Notes under the pieces: model-generated
What the model was told of the DNA's origin: nothing
What the model saw: the letters and a program-made list of their open reading frames with translations, nothing else
Database searches by the model: none
In this document: one piece after another, positions 24,116 to 32,072 of the stretch
Position numbering within the stretch: position 1 is the first letter of the stretch
How the letters are laid out: every line of letters begins with the position of its first letter
Translations under genes and position numbers: made by a program
Assembly: GCA_001772615.1 (NCBI GenBank)
Contig: MEUZ01000001.1
Span: 194,504-258,503 of the forward strand
From: a candidate division WWE3 bacterium RIFCSPHIGHO2_01_FULL_40_23
Lineage (GTDB): Bacteria; Patescibacteria; WWE3; UBA101185; 2-01-FULL-41-18
Reading direction: 5' to 3'
DNA length: 64,000 nucleotides

Positions 24116-24901
24116 ATGAAAAAGCTTATTGTAGCTATGGTAGCGTTTCCGTTGGTGGTACTGCTCTACGCGTGTGTATCCCGCAACCCCCAGCTCACGG
24201 AAACACCAGCCGCAGTCGGAACCGCTACACGGGTGGCACTATCAACCGCGTCAGCGGAGGTTTCTCTGACTCCGAGTCCCGAAGTAAGTGAAGCCGTCTT
24301 TATCAAAGGCGGGGTGGCTACACTTGGCCGTACGGAAAAAGAGGTTGAGGAAGACTATCAAGACTGCCTTGCTATGGCGGGCAGGACAAATCAAGCAGCT
24401 TCAATCTGTGAACCAAAGGATAGTGTCTTTGGCGACCGGCCGCTTCGTACCATGTGGAAAGTGGAAGCTTTTCGCCTTGATATTTATGAAGCCCACGATT
24501 CCAATGGCTACCCGCTCATCGTGCACTACGACGAAGCGGTTAAGGCCTGCCAGGAAAAAGGCGGAAGACTCCCCACCGAGGAACAGTGGGAATTTGCCGC
24601 GCGCGGCGAGGAGGGAAGAATGTGGCCATGGGGAAACAGCCCGCCCACAGCCGACAAGGCAAACATTGACACGGTTGGCGGCTACTCCGACAATCGCGTT
24701 CAAAAAGTGGGACAATACGAAGCGGGCAAAACGCCCGAAGGGGTCCACGACATGGTCGGAAACGTATGGGAATGGGTCGAAGGCGGCATGCGAAAAGGCG
24801 GGAGCGCGGGAAGCTATGTGGTTTTCACAAAGCCTTCCCATATGACCAGCGATAGCCAGGCTGGTTTCCGTTGCGCCTATGATGCGCCCCCTAACTCATG
24901 A
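24116..24901 (+). CDS. Lipoprotein with formylglycine-generating enzyme/sulfatase-modifying fold
   Basis: 261 residues. Signal peptide with lipobox L-L-Y-A-C near residue 20, a Thr/Ser/Pro/Ala linker to about residue 55, then an FGE-sulfatase (SUMF1-like) domain: G-G-R-L-P-T-E-E-Q-W-E-F-A-A-R-G near residue 146, P-W-G-N near 170, G-V-H-D-M-V-G-N-V-W-E-W near 208, R-K-G-G-S near 223 and G-F-R-C-A at the end. True formylglycine generation needs two active-site Cys in the C-terminal part; only the GFRCA Cys is clear, so this is more likely a binding or structural variant. AGAGGAAAG precedes ATG; it has its own terminator. Confidence 0.9.
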   Translation: MKKLIVAMVAFPLVVLLYACVSRNPQLTETPAAVGTATRVALSTASAEVSLTPSPEVSEAVFIKGGVATLGRTEKEVEEDYQDCLAMAGRTNQAASICEPKDSVFGDRPLRTMWKVEAFRLDIYEAHDSNGYPLIVHYDEAVKACQEKGGRLPTEEQWEFAARGEEGRMWPWGNSPPTADKANIDTVGGYSDNRVQKVGQYEAGKTPEGVHDMVGNVWEWVEGGMRKGGSAGSYVVFTKPSHMTSDSQAGFRCAYDAPPNS

Positions 24902-24904
24902 GAT

Positions 24905-24932
24905 TAGATTCCTGCTTCCGCGGGAATGACAA
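24905..24932. repeat. Half copy of the palindromic repeat
   Basis: GATTCCTGCTTCCGCGGGAATGACAAG matches the right half of copy 1. Only one hairpin remains. Confidence 0.65.
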
Positions 24933-24944
24933 GTTTTTTTTCAG

Positions 24945-24976
24945 AGCGGAAAGAACACAAACTTTCCGCTTTTTTA
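24945..24976 (+). terminator. Terminator of the FGE-like lipoprotein gene
   Basis: AGCGGAAAG (24945-24953) pairs with CTTTCCGCT (24962-24970), followed by TTTTTTA. Confidence 0.88.
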
Positions 24977-25000
24977 TTCAAAAACAAAACCGAATTTCAA

Positions 25001-25056
25001 ATAAAAAACCCTCCGAACACGAGGTCACAACTTCTGTGACATCTGATTCAGAGGGT
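25001..25056 (-). terminator. Terminator of the 25071-26648 gene
   Basis: Read leftward: ACCCTC (25056-25051) pairs with GAGGGT (25013-25008) around an inner TGTCACAG/TTGTGAC hairpin, followed by TTTTTA. Confidence 0.75.
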
Positions 25057-25070
25057 GTCAAACTTAAAGT

Positions 25071-25538
25071 CTAGGGGTCACACTCCCCGATTGCCTTACC
25101 CCATTCACGGGTTGTCACGTCAAAGGTAGTCCTGTAATCCCCTTCAGTAGTAACGACCTCTAGCACTGTGCCGCTAAAACCGGTAAGTTTCAACGTGCAC
25201 TCCATTGTGCTTATGGGGTAACCCTTCGGAACCTCCGCTCCCTTTTCCAAAATCAAGGTAGCCTGGCCGTTAGCTGTCGCCCCTGCGAACACAACAACGG
25301 ATTGGCCGTCGGTAGTATCCACACCAGTCCACCGTGTCGTTAGCCGGTAGCCTGGGTACGGTCCTCCAGTCACTTCCATAATCCTGCCGGCCACCGAAGG
25401 AGTCAGTCCGGGGATAGTCGGCTGAACCGGTTGAGTGAGGTACTCAATTGCCTTCTCCGGCGGTAACGGCTGTGGGGCGTCGCACCCACTCAAAAGTGCA
25501 AACGTCACCAAAGAGGTCAAAACCAAATTCCTCATCAT
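25071..25538 (-). CDS. Lipoprotein encoded in frame at the 3' end of the longer frame
   Basis: 155 residues if started at 25538. Evidence for a separate gene: AGAGGAG at 25551-25545, six bases before the tandem ATGs at 25538 and 25535; a complete signal peptide with lipobox L-L-S-G-C; then a Pro-rich linker and a beta-rich domain with V-F-A-G-A-T-A-N-G-Q-A-T and a closing G-E-C-D-P. Inside a longer protein such a signal peptide would make no sense. It shares the terminator at 25001-25056. Function unknown. Confidence 0.7.
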   Translation of the reverse strand: MMRNLVLTSLVTFALLSGCDAPQPLPPEKAIEYLTQPVQPTIPGLTPSVAGRIMEVTGGPYPGYRLTTRWTGVDTTDGQSVVVFAGATANGQATLILEKGAEVPKGYPISTMECTLKLTGFSGTVLEVVTTEGDYRTTFDVTTREWGKAIGECDP

Positions 25539-26648
25539 CTCACACTCCTCTACTTGCGAGCTCACACTTGGATAAGTGTAGGTTCGCGTGATATCGGTTG
25601 ACCAACGAATTGTCAACTGTTCTAAGGGAGGTTTAACAATCTCATCCCTTAGCTGACGCCACCCTTCTTCCGGGCTATTGTCGGCCCCTTCGCAACCCGG
25701 CGGTTGGGGTCCTCCCGGAGGGCACCTCTGCTTTTGGGTCATAACCCCAACGAAGCGGATGGTTTCCCCATACTGCTCACGCACAAAGTTGGCAACATCG
25801 GCCCACTGCCTAGCGTTGTATCCATTTATGTTGTAAATCTCCGGAACCGGACGGGCGTATGGGATATGCGGATTCCCTTTACCGATACGGCAGCACTTAT
25901 ATGCCACCTCGTCATAGTTCCATCCGTTCTCGCATACGTCACTGTCTACATTGCACACGGCGTTGCCAAAATCAAGCAAACAACCTTTGTCGGGGTCCCC
26001 GGGAACACAGGTTGTTGCTTTAATGTACTCCTCTTCCCAACGCTCGGTGGTGTAAGGGTCGTTCCACGTGAGCTCCATATCACTCGCACCGACGATGGTA
26101 ACCTGACTGCTGTAGTTGGCCGCTCCCTGGACTATGGAATTAACCATTAAAGCCCAGGCCTTGCCATGTCCCACAGCAAGAGCCAAGTCCATTGAGGAGT
26201 TATTCACCCCAACGCCGATCGTCAATTGGGACAGCTTATCCCTTGACGAATAGATCCAGAAATTTCTGGCCATTTGTCTTACAGCTTCTCTAATGTCAGA
26301 TTCCTTAAAGAAACCGTCAACAAAAATAGGCCAGGCTCCCCAGATACTGCCCGATTTTCCCGGATAACCAAGATCCAAAACCACAAGCCAGTCCTGGGCC
26401 CTGGGCGTGTTGTACGCCGCAATGCCCAAAGCCCGGCCGACATCCGGAAGAAACCTTAAGTCATCAACATAATAGGACTTGGTCCATCCCGGATACGGGG
26501 GCAGCGGGTAATTTTTCAGGATCAGCGGCAGGTAAACCTTCCGGTGGTTTAGGGCGTCACTCTTCTCCTCCTCTGCGCTTATACCACTTACTCCGCTTGA
26601 CGTTAGAAAGACCGCTAACGCAAGCAAGGCACAGAGGACGCGCTTCAT
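25071..26648 (-). CDS. Secreted protein fused in frame to a downstream lipoprotein
   Basis: 525 codons. Residues 1-25 are a signal peptide (M-K-R-V-L-C-A-L-L-A...). Shortly after comes V-Y-L-P-L-I-L-K-N, a segment I associate with secreted proteins of Chloroflexota. Residues about 50-360 form a secreted domain with many Cys; I do not recognise the fold. Near residue 371 the frame runs without a stop into M-M-R-N-L-V-L-T-S-L and a lipobox L-L-S-G-C, the start of what looks like a separate lipoprotein (25071-25538). The start has AAGGAG ten or so bases upstream; a TATAAT box lies at 26765-26760. It is unclear whether one long protein, two proteins, or both are made. Confidence 0.75.
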   Translation of the reverse strand: MKRVLCALLALAVFLTSSGVSGISAEEEKSDALNHRKVYLPLILKNYPLPPYPGWTKSYYVDDLRFLPDVGRALGIAAYNTPRAQDWLVVLDLGYPGKSGSIWGAWPIFVDGFFKESDIREAVRQMARNFWIYSSRDKLSQLTIGVGVNNSSMDLALAVGHGKAWALMVNSIVQGAANYSSQVTIVGASDMELTWNDPYTTERWEEEYIKATTCVPGDPDKGCLLDFGNAVCNVDSDVCENGWNYDEVAYKCCRIGKGNPHIPYARPVPEIYNINGYNARQWADVANFVREQYGETIRFVGVMTQKQRCPPGGPQPPGCEGADNSPEEGWRQLRDEIVKPPLEQLTIRWSTDITRTYTYPSVSSQVEECEMMRNLVLTSLVTFALLSGCDAPQPLPPEKAIEYLTQPVQPTIPGLTPSVAGRIMEVTGGPYPGYRLTTRWTGVDTTDGQSVVVFAGATANGQATLILEKGAEVPKGYPISTMECTLKLTGFSGTVLEVVTTEGDYRTTFDVTTREWGKAIGECDP

Positions 26649-26865
26649 TGTAGTCTCCTTAAAGGCTAAAAGTACCCGTTAAATCTCTTGCTAAAAAACC
26701 GATTGTGTATTAGGCGTCAGCCTTCCTTTCTAATTGTGAATAATTTGAAAGTTGTCTTAATTATACTTCTACACAAACCGGCCCATAAAATCAACAGTTT
26801 TTAACCTAGACCGTTATTAGCCCCCATGGTATGATTTAAAACAGTAATTGATTTAAGGAGAATTT

Positions 26866-27078
26866 ATGATGACAGAAGGTGGCCAAAACAACGAAGGTGG
26901 GGAAGGCTCGGCTTTGGCTTCTATAAACGAAGTTTTGGAGGCACTAGATCCTGAAAATAGAGAAAGTTTAAGAGGTGCAATAGCAGAAGCATTAGCAGAT
27001 GGGAAAACACCCGATGAGATAGTTAAGATACTGGAGGGGGGAGTGGAAGAAAATCCTCCCACAGCACAATCCACTTGA
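26866..27078 (+). CDS. Small acidic protein
   Basis: 70 residues, strongly acidic, mostly helical, with Gly-rich ends and L-A-D-G-K-T-P-D-E-I-V-K-I-L. Unknown family. AAGGAG seven bases before ATGATG sets the start, and TATGAT at 26830-26835 is a possible -10. Its stop codon TGA lies inside the TTGACA of the groES promoter. A 73-codon frame on the opposite strand was rejected. Confidence 0.65.
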   Translation: MMTEGGQNNEGGEGSALASINEVLEALDPENRESLRGAIAEALADGKTPDEIVKILEGGVEENPPTAQST

Positions 27079-27104
27079 CACTCGTGGGGGTTGTCTGCTA
27101 TATA
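27075..27104 (+). promoter_or_regulatory. Strong promoter of groES-groEL
   Basis: TTGACA at 27075-27080, an 18-bp spacer and TATATA at 27099-27104. No CIRCE operator (TTAGCACTC-N9-GAGTGCTAA) is present downstream, so HrcA control is not supported. Confidence 0.7.
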
Positions 27105-27122
27105 TTTATCGGATCAAATTTT

Positions 27123-27184
27123 GCCCTAATTTCAATTAGCGATAACCAATCGGTTGGAGTTGCTTAATAAAGCGAATTTAGGGC
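27123..27184 (+). promoter_or_regulatory. Structured 5' leader of groES
   Basis: GCCCTAATTTC (27123-27133) pairs nearly perfectly with GAATTTAGGGC, and an inner AACCAATCGGTT hairpin lies between them. The leader ends about 40 bases before the groES ATG. It could be a thermosensor or mRNA stabiliser; this is inferred from pairing only. Confidence 0.45.
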
Positions 27185-27224
27185 TCTTAAAATAATGTCT
27201 AAAAATTTAACGAAGGAAAAAAAT

Positions 27225-27515
27225 ATGAAAGTTAAGCCTCTTTCAGATTATATTTTAATAGAACCAAAAACCCAAAAAGACTCAACCACGCCGTCAGGAA
27301 TAGTCCTTCCCGACACGGCAAAAGAAAAACCCCAGGAAGGAAAAGTAATTGCGGTAGGGCCGGGAAGATATGACGACAAAGGAAACCTCATTAAAATGAG
27401 CGTTAAAACCGGCGATATTGTTTATTACAAAAAATGGGGCGGAAACGAAATTAAACTTGACAACAAAGAATACCTTCTCGTTAAGGAAGAAGACATTTTG
27501 GCAATTATTGAGTAA
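27225..27515 (+). CDS. groES: Co-chaperonin GroES
   Basis: 96 residues, the lid of the GroEL folding chamber. Family features: M-K-V-K-P-L-S-D-Y at the N-terminus, the mobile loop near residues 17-32, V-G-P-G-R-Y near residue 45 and Y-L-L-V-K-E-E-D-I-L-A at the end. The ATG at 27225 is chosen (GAAGGA nine bases upstream) over one at 27195, which would add ten residues unlike the family. Followed by groEL after 63 bp. Confidence 0.96.
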   Translation: MKVKPLSDYILIEPKTQKDSTTPSGIVLPDTAKEKPQEGKVIAVGPGRYDDKGNLIKMSVKTGDIVYYKKWGGNEIKLDNKEYLLVKEEDILAIIE

Positions 27516-27578
27516 TTAGAATAAAATTTACCTGCTTAAAAAATAAAGTATTAAGGTTTTACATAGGAGGAAATTAAT

Positions 27579-29246
27579 ATGCCAGCCAAACAGCTACTTT
27601 ACGGAGACGAAGCTAGAAAAAAATTAAAAGCGGGAGTTGATAAGCTTGCCAAAGCCGTTGTCACTACGCTTGGACCAAAAGGCAGAAACGTTTCATTAGA
27701 TAAGAAATGGGGGGCGCCCCAGGTAGTCCATGACGGGGTAACGGTTGCAAAAGAAATAGAGCTTGAGGATCCTTTTGAAAACATGGGAGCCCAGCTTGTT
27801 AAAGAAGCGGCTTCAAAAACAAACGATGTAGCAGGTGACGGAACTACTACAGCAACTCTTCTTGCACAGGCAATCGTTGATGAAGGTTTAAAAAATGTAT
27901 CCGCGGGGGCAAATCCGATGATAGTAAGACACGGCCTTGAAAAGGCAGCCGAGCTTGTTGTAAACGAAATTAAAGCAATGTCCAAAAAAATAACTACCAA
28001 GGAAGAAAAAGCCCAGGTAGCGACAATTTCAGGAGCAAGCGAAGAAATTGGCAATCTTATCGCGGAAGCAATGGATCACGTTGGAAATAATGGGGTCATA
28101 ACGGTTGAAGAATCAAAAGGTCTAAAGATGGAGGTTGAATATAAGGAAGGGATGCAGTTTGATAAAGGTTATGCCTCTCCATATTTTGTCACAAACCCCG
28201 ATAAAATGGAGGCTACAATAGAAAGCCCTTATATTTTAATCACGGATCAGAAGATCTCGGCGATATCAGACCTTCTTCCCATGCTTGAAAACCTAATTAA
28301 AGTTTCCAAAAACCTTGTGATAATCGCGGATGAAGTTGATGGGGAAGCGCTTGCTACACTCGTCGTAAATAAAATAAGAGGCACATTTAATGCTCTTGCC
28401 GTTAAAGTCCCCGGTTTTGGGGACAGAAGAAAAGAAATGCTTGCCGACATTGCGGTTTTAACTGGTGGAACAGTTATAAGCGAGGAAGTTGGAAGAAAGC
28501 TTGACAGCGTAAAGGTTGATGATCTAGGAAAAGCAGATAGAATTACAGCCGACAAAGACGAAACCATTATCGTTGGCGGAAAAGGCAAAAAAGCCGATCT
28601 TAACGCAAGAATTGCCCAAATCCAAAAGCAGATTGAAACAACCGACTCATCTTATGACAAAGAAAAACTTCAGGAAAGGCTTGCTAAACTCTCTGGGGGT
28701 GTGGCGGTGATAAGTGTAGGAGCCGCATCGGAAACAGAGCTTAAAGAGAAAAAGTTAAGAGTGGAGGACGCCGTAAACGCAACCAAAGCCGCAGTTGAAG
28801 AAGGCATTGTTCCCGGAGGCGGAGTAGCACTTTTAAGAGCAAGAAAAGTTTTAAAGAAAATGAAGCTTGAAGGGGATGAGCAAATCGGAGCCACCATACT
28901 TTTTAACGCTTTAGATAAACCCTTAAGAATGATAACCGAAAACGCGGGAGTTGACGCAGGATGGGTTGTAAGAGAACTTGAGCATCGCGAGGAAGACAGT
29001 AGTAAAGCGGGCAAGGGCGGTAATAACATAGGATATAACGTCTTAACCATGGAATTTGAGGATATGGTAAAAAGCGGGATTATGGATCCTGCAAAGGTTG
29101 CAAGAACCGCTCTTCAAAATGCGGTTTCAGTTGCGATAATGGTTTTAACTACTGAAACTCTGGTAACCGAAGTTCCCGAAAAAGAAAAAGCCCCGATGGG
29201 AGGAATGCCCGGTGGCATGGGTGGCATGGGCGACATGGATATGTAA
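27579..29246 (+). CDS. groEL: Chaperonin GroEL
   Basis: 555 residues, normal length. ATP-driven folding chamber. It has T-L-G-P-K-G-R-N-V near residue 29, the nucleotide-binding G-D-G-T-T-T-A-T near residue 85, V-P-G-G-G-V-A-L-L near residue 412, and the Gly/Met-rich tail ending G-G-M-G-D-M-D-M. TAGGAGGAAATTAAT precedes the ATG, the best ribosome binding site among the native genes. It forms an operon with groES. Confidence 0.98.
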   Translation: MPAKQLLYGDEARKKLKAGVDKLAKAVVTTLGPKGRNVSLDKKWGAPQVVHDGVTVAKEIELEDPFENMGAQLVKEAASKTNDVAGDGTTTATLLAQAIVDEGLKNVSAGANPMIVRHGLEKAAELVVNEIKAMSKKITTKEEKAQVATISGASEEIGNLIAEAMDHVGNNGVITVEESKGLKMEVEYKEGMQFDKGYASPYFVTNPDKMEATIESPYILITDQKISAISDLLPMLENLIKVSKNLVIIADEVDGEALATLVVNKIRGTFNALAVKVPGFGDRRKEMLADIAVLTGGTVISEEVGRKLDSVKVDDLGKADRITADKDETIIVGGKGKKADLNARIAQIQKQIETTDSSYDKEKLQERLAKLSGGVAVISVGAASETELKEKKLRVEDAVNATKAAVEEGIVPGGGVALLRARKVLKKMKLEGDEQIGATILFNALDKPLRMITENAGVDAGWVVRELEHREEDSSKAGKGGNNIGYNVLTMEFEDMVKSGIMDPAKVARTALQNAVSVAIMVLTTETLVTEVPEKEKAPMGGMPGGMGGMGDMDM

Positions 29247-29280
29247 AAAACCCGCCTGCGTGGAAACCAAACAAGCGGGT
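29245..29280 (-). terminator. Terminator shared by groEL and the 29303-29743 gene
   Basis: ACCCGC (29250-29255) pairs with GCGGGT (29275-29280). The T-run (TTTTTT) follows only in the leftward direction, so it mainly serves the leftward 29303-29743 gene; it starts at the groEL stop codon. Confidence 0.8.
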
Positions 29281-29302
29281 AACACTGGAGAAAGAGCCGG
29301 GC

Positions 29303-29743
29303 CTAAAGACTAAAGCTCTCCAACAGATCGCTAGGATCGTCCATGGAAAAAGGATTAGCTTCTTTATCAGTAGCGGGAAGGTGGCTGAAATAAACCTTAG
29401 CCTTTACCTTCATCCCTTCTTCAACAAAGACCTCAAGAACATTGAAGAGAGGCCGCATCCTATTACCATGCGAAAGAAATACACCGTTTCTCCTCGTCAG
29501 CCACACAACTTGGCCCACCGGGGTGTAATCCACATCCTGCTCATCAACCCAGGCGAAACGCACACCCAAAGGAAGCGGGGCATCTTCAACCGCTTGCAGC
29601 GTAACACCCGCACGGCCGTCAGGGAGAAGAACAGGAACAACATCAACAACAACCGTCTCTACTCTGCCCGGTTCAAGTGTTACATTCCAAGCAAGGCGTG
29701 ATCCCGGTAACAGGACCCTTTCATTCCCTGGAAAGTAAGTCAT
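29303..29743 (-). CDS. Hypothetical cytoplasmic protein, cassette gene
   Basis: 146 residues, beta-rich, no signal peptide. Unknown family. AAAAGGAG six bases before the ATG at 29743 sets the start; an ATG at 29785 in the same frame would place the ribosome binding site inside the coding region. It has its own terminator, a balanced base composition unlike the AT-rich genes to its right, and is another member of the cassette group. Confidence 0.75.
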   Translation of the reverse strand: MTYFPGNERVLLPGSRLAWNVTLEPGRVETVVVDVVPVLLPDGRAGVTLQAVEDAPLPLGVRFAWVDEQDVDYTPVGQVVWLTRRNGVFLSHGNRMRPLFNVLEVFVEEGMKVKAKVYFSHLPATDKEANPFSMDDPSDLLESFSL

Positions 29744-29844
29744 CTTTTTCTCCTTTTCTTTCTGTTTGTTCACCAAGGTTATCAAATATTCAGGGTTATA
29801 TCAACTATAGGTTAGAGGGATCTGTCCAGGAACGACAGGTTAAT

Positions 29845-30714
29845 CTAATCAACTCCCAGCCTTTTAAGCCCTTCCTCATAAGAGGTGAGAATCCAACTTG
29901 AATGGTCGTCTCTTCTAAAATGGATAAGGCGATCCGTTGTAATTTCGTTTGTAATTCTTTTTTGCATGTACCAAAGCTGAAGCTTCATTAACAAATACTC
30001 AAAGGTAATTAAAAAGTTAAAAAATCTTTCGGGAGATTTAAATTCTTCATCTTTCGCTTTAACTTTCACATGAGGGAGAAATTCAAAAGACCATCTGTTC
30101 GCGTTTAGAAACCTGAAATAGTAACCACCCCTATCAAAAACGGGCTGCATGAGAAGAATTTCATGCGCAATATAAACATTTTTAGCGTATCCCCACTCAA
30201 GGTTTTCCTCATCAATAAAAATATTCGGGCAGATTTTTCCTCCCGCATCTTTGTCGGTTCTGTAAAGGTTTAAAGCCTTTAACATTAAAACCGTAAAAAA
30301 TCTCCCAAGCCAAAGGCGGTCTTTCGTTGTAATTACCATTACATCAATGTCATCATTCTCCACAGCGTTACCCGCCGCGACGGCTCCCGTAACGGCAATC
30401 AGCTTTACAAAAGGGTTAGCACCAAGAATTCTTGAAATCTTTTGCGCCTTTAAAAGAAGTTTTCTAGAATCCTCCTCTCTTCTCTTTCTATCTTCAATAA
30501 CTGCACTTCCAAGATGGAAAAAACCATCTTCATAAAAAATTATCTTTTCAGTGAGCAAGTTTCTCAAGGCTTCTTTAAACTCTTCAAAGGAAAACCCGCT
30601 TTCTGAAATTACATAAGTGTAAAGCTGATGAAAAGTTAAAGGATAAGAAAAGACGTTTCTATAAGCGAGCGTTTTAAGAATTGAATTTCTGATGGGATTT
30701 AAGGCTTCTTCCAC
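29845..30714 (-). CDS. Nucleotidyltransferase-fold protein
   Basis: 289 residues. A winged-helix-like N-terminal part (about 10-70) precedes a minimal nucleotidyltransferase core, V-T-G-A-V-A-A-G-N-A near residue 105 followed by D-D-I-D-V-M-V-I near residue 118 (DxD pair), then a long helical C-terminal part. The G-S of the usual GSxARG motif is G-A here. The substrate is unknown; related proteins in reduced genomes are annotated only as nucleotidyltransferases. Cytoplasmic. Confidence 0.8.
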   Translation of the reverse strand: MEEALNPIRNSILKTLAYRNVFSYPLTFHQLYTYVISESGFSFEEFKEALRNLLTEKIIFYEDGFFHLGSAVIEDRKRREEDSRKLLLKAQKISRILGANPFVKLIAVTGAVAAGNAVENDDIDVMVITTKDRLWLGRFFTVLMLKALNLYRTDKDAGGKICPNIFIDEENLEWGYAKNVYIAHEILLMQPVFDRGGYYFRFLNANRWSFEFLPHVKVKAKDEEFKSPERFFNFLITFEYLLMKLQLWYMQKRITNEITTDRLIHFRRDDHSSWILTSYEEGLKRLGVD

Positions 30715-30742
30715 AAGATGATTATACTAGGAATAAAGATGA

Positions 30743-30779
30743 GGGGGGCGGACGGGACAAGGACATTCGCACGCCCCCT
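30743..30779 (-). terminator. Inverted repeat after the 30786-30995 gene, probable terminator
   Basis: GGGGGCG (30744-30750) pairs with CGCCCCC (30772-30778). The leftward T-stretch after it is weak (TCATCTTTATT). Confidence 0.55.
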
Positions 30780-30785
30780 AAGATA

Positions 30786-30995
30786 TTATTTCCTCTGCTG
30801 CTTTTGAGGTTGGAGGTATCTCCTAAGCACCTCGCCGGAGGCGTAGAAGAACGTTTGAAGGACAGACCAGTTGGCAAGAAATATTTCGTACCAGCCGGTC
30901 TTCGCGTTGTACTCTGCTTTCAGAATCCCCGACTGCTGAAGCAACCGGATCTCACCCGCAACTACTTTCACAGGAACGCATGCAGCGCTCTCCAC
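30786..30995 (-). CDS. Small protein, possibly the 3' part of a frameshifted gene
   Basis: 69 codons starting GTG at 30995, basic C-terminus (Q-P-Q-K-Q-Q-R-K). Unknown family. The GTG has no ribosome binding site. The strong site AAAAGGAG lies upstream at about 31038-31045 and feeds an ATG at 31030 in another frame, whose frame closes at 30968 inside this gene. The frame of this gene stays open upstream and encodes V-V-S-G-L-V-C-A-S-P-S, so a single-base shift near 31025 would join them. It has a probable terminator of its own. Confidence 0.5.
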   Translation of the reverse strand: MESAACVPVKVVAGEIRLLQQSGILKAEYNAKTGWYEIFLANWSVLQTFFYASGEVLRRYLQPQKQQRK

Positions 30996-31030
30996 AGAGG
31001 GAGATGCGCATACAAGCCCGGATACAACAT
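30968..31030 (-). CDS. Short 20-codon frame behind a strong ribosome binding site
   Basis: ATG at 31030, eight bases after AAAAGGAGAG, and TGA at 30970-30968. It overlaps the GTG start of the 69-codon gene by 28 bp in another frame. It is either a leader peptide with translational coupling or the broken 5' end of the same gene. Confidence 0.4.
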   Translation of the reverse strand: MLYPGLYAHLPLWRALHAFL

Positions 31031-31111
31031 TGTAATTCTCTCCTTTTCTGTTTCCCGATTTAGACTATGAATATCCTATAACAAACAAATGCGGGGGCAA
31101 ATAGGTTTAAT

Positions 31112-31618
31112 TTATGTATGCCTGTCGGCTATTTTTGAGGCGCCGAAAGAGTCGGGCTTGGTTTTAACTTCAAATCCGCTTCCCCTTATCATCCCGACAA
31201 CTTCATTTATGATTTCCCGCGTTTCACCAACTCTTCCCACGTCAAGATGAATCTCAAAGTTGCAGGAAAGAACCTCTTCGTTACGGGCTACTTCCAAAAG
31301 ATCCTGTGCAAACTCCATGGAAATAAGTGCCTCCTGATAAATGCGGTCTCTTAGCGTGTAAAAAGTTGAGGACAATGACCTTCTCCAGAAATAAACTCCT
31401 CCCGAGCCGATCTTGTGAACGATAATAGCCGTAATAAAGTCAACTTCCCTTCCGTTCTTGCCTTCGGAGTCAGTCCCGATGATAATTTTGTATTTAAACG
31501 AAGGGTCCGCCTTTACATATTCGGAAATGTTAAGTAAAACATACTCCAAAGTTAAGACCCCAAGGGTGGGGCTTCTAAACTCTTCAGTTAAAATTTTGAC
31601 TTTTGCTTCTTCAGTCAT
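31112..31618 (-). CDS. YkuK-like RNase H-fold protein (DUF458)
   Basis: 168 residues. The I-I-I-G-T-D-S-E-G segment near residue 44, F-I-T-A-I-I-V-H near 60 and G-G-V-Y-F-W near 72 fit the DUF458/YkuK family, which is predicted to adopt the RNase H fold. The Asp of GTDS is a probable metal ligand, as is the L-D-V-G region near residue 128. The reaction is unproven. The first ATG of the longer frame (31648) lacks support; ATG 31618 matches the family's start better. Upstream is the RNase HI gene, on the same strand. Confidence 0.83.
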   Translation of the reverse strand: MTEEAKVKILTEEFRSPTLGVLTLEYVLLNISEYVKADPSFKYKIIIGTDSEGKNGREVDFITAIIVHKIGSGGVYFWRRSLSSTFYTLRDRIYQEALISMEFAQDLLEVARNEEVLSCNFEIHLDVGRVGETREIINEVVGMIRGSGFEVKTKPDSFGASKIADRHT

Positions 31619-31673
31619 ACGCCAAAAAGTATAACACTTCCTTGCCACCCCTACGGGAGCGCAGAACTGTATT

Positions 31674-32072
31674 TCAGGCTTTGCTGTCTAAAACCTCATT
31701 AACTATCCTATCAGCTTCTTTATTTTCATTCCTTTGAACGTGCATAAACTCAATAAAATCAAACTTTTCGCAGAGAAGCTTTACATGGGAGAACAAATCC
31801 TTAAGATGCGTATCTTTAACTCTGTACTCCCCATTTAACTGCTTAACAACAAGCTCGCTGTCAAGCCTACATTTTACAGCCTTAATACCCAAATCCAAAA
31901 CTTCAGACAAACCTCTCACAAGTGCTTTATATTCGGAAACGTTATTTGTCGCGTTCCCTATAAATTCTCCACCCTTTTTTAAAACCTTGTTCTTATCATC
32001 TGAAATAACAAAAGCCAAAGCGGCAGGCCCTGGATTTCCTCTTGCCCCGCCGTCAGTGTTTAAAAAAATCAT
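31674..32072 (-). CDS. Ribonuclease HI family protein
   Basis: 132 residues, the compact form of RNase HI. Metal ligands Asp7 (N-T-D-G-G-A-R-G-N-P-G-P), Glu47 (N-N-V-S-E-Y-K-A), Asp71 (R-L-D-S-E) and Asp121 (K-E-A-D-R) are all present, so it should cut RNA in RNA-DNA hybrids. Its ATG overlaps the stop of the upstream Wzz-like gene by ATGA (32069-32072), so the two are translated together. Confidence 0.92.
   Translation of the reverse strand: MIFLNTDGGARGNPGPAALAFVISDDKNKVLKKGGEFIGNATNNVSEYKALVRGLSEVLDLGIKAVKCRLDSELVVKQLNGEYRVKDTHLKDLFSHVKLLCEKFDFIEFMHVQRNENKEADRIVNEVLDSKA

Noticed and set aside
27105..27224. CIRCE operator before groES
   Set aside because: Only a partial TTAGC...GCTTAA dyad is seen; the nine-base half sites do not match.
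30804..31070. 88-codon frame on the + strand opposite the 30786-30995 gene
   Set aside because: Starts with a weak TTG without a ribosome binding site; the terminator-like hairpin and the strong AAAAGGAG are on the minus strand.
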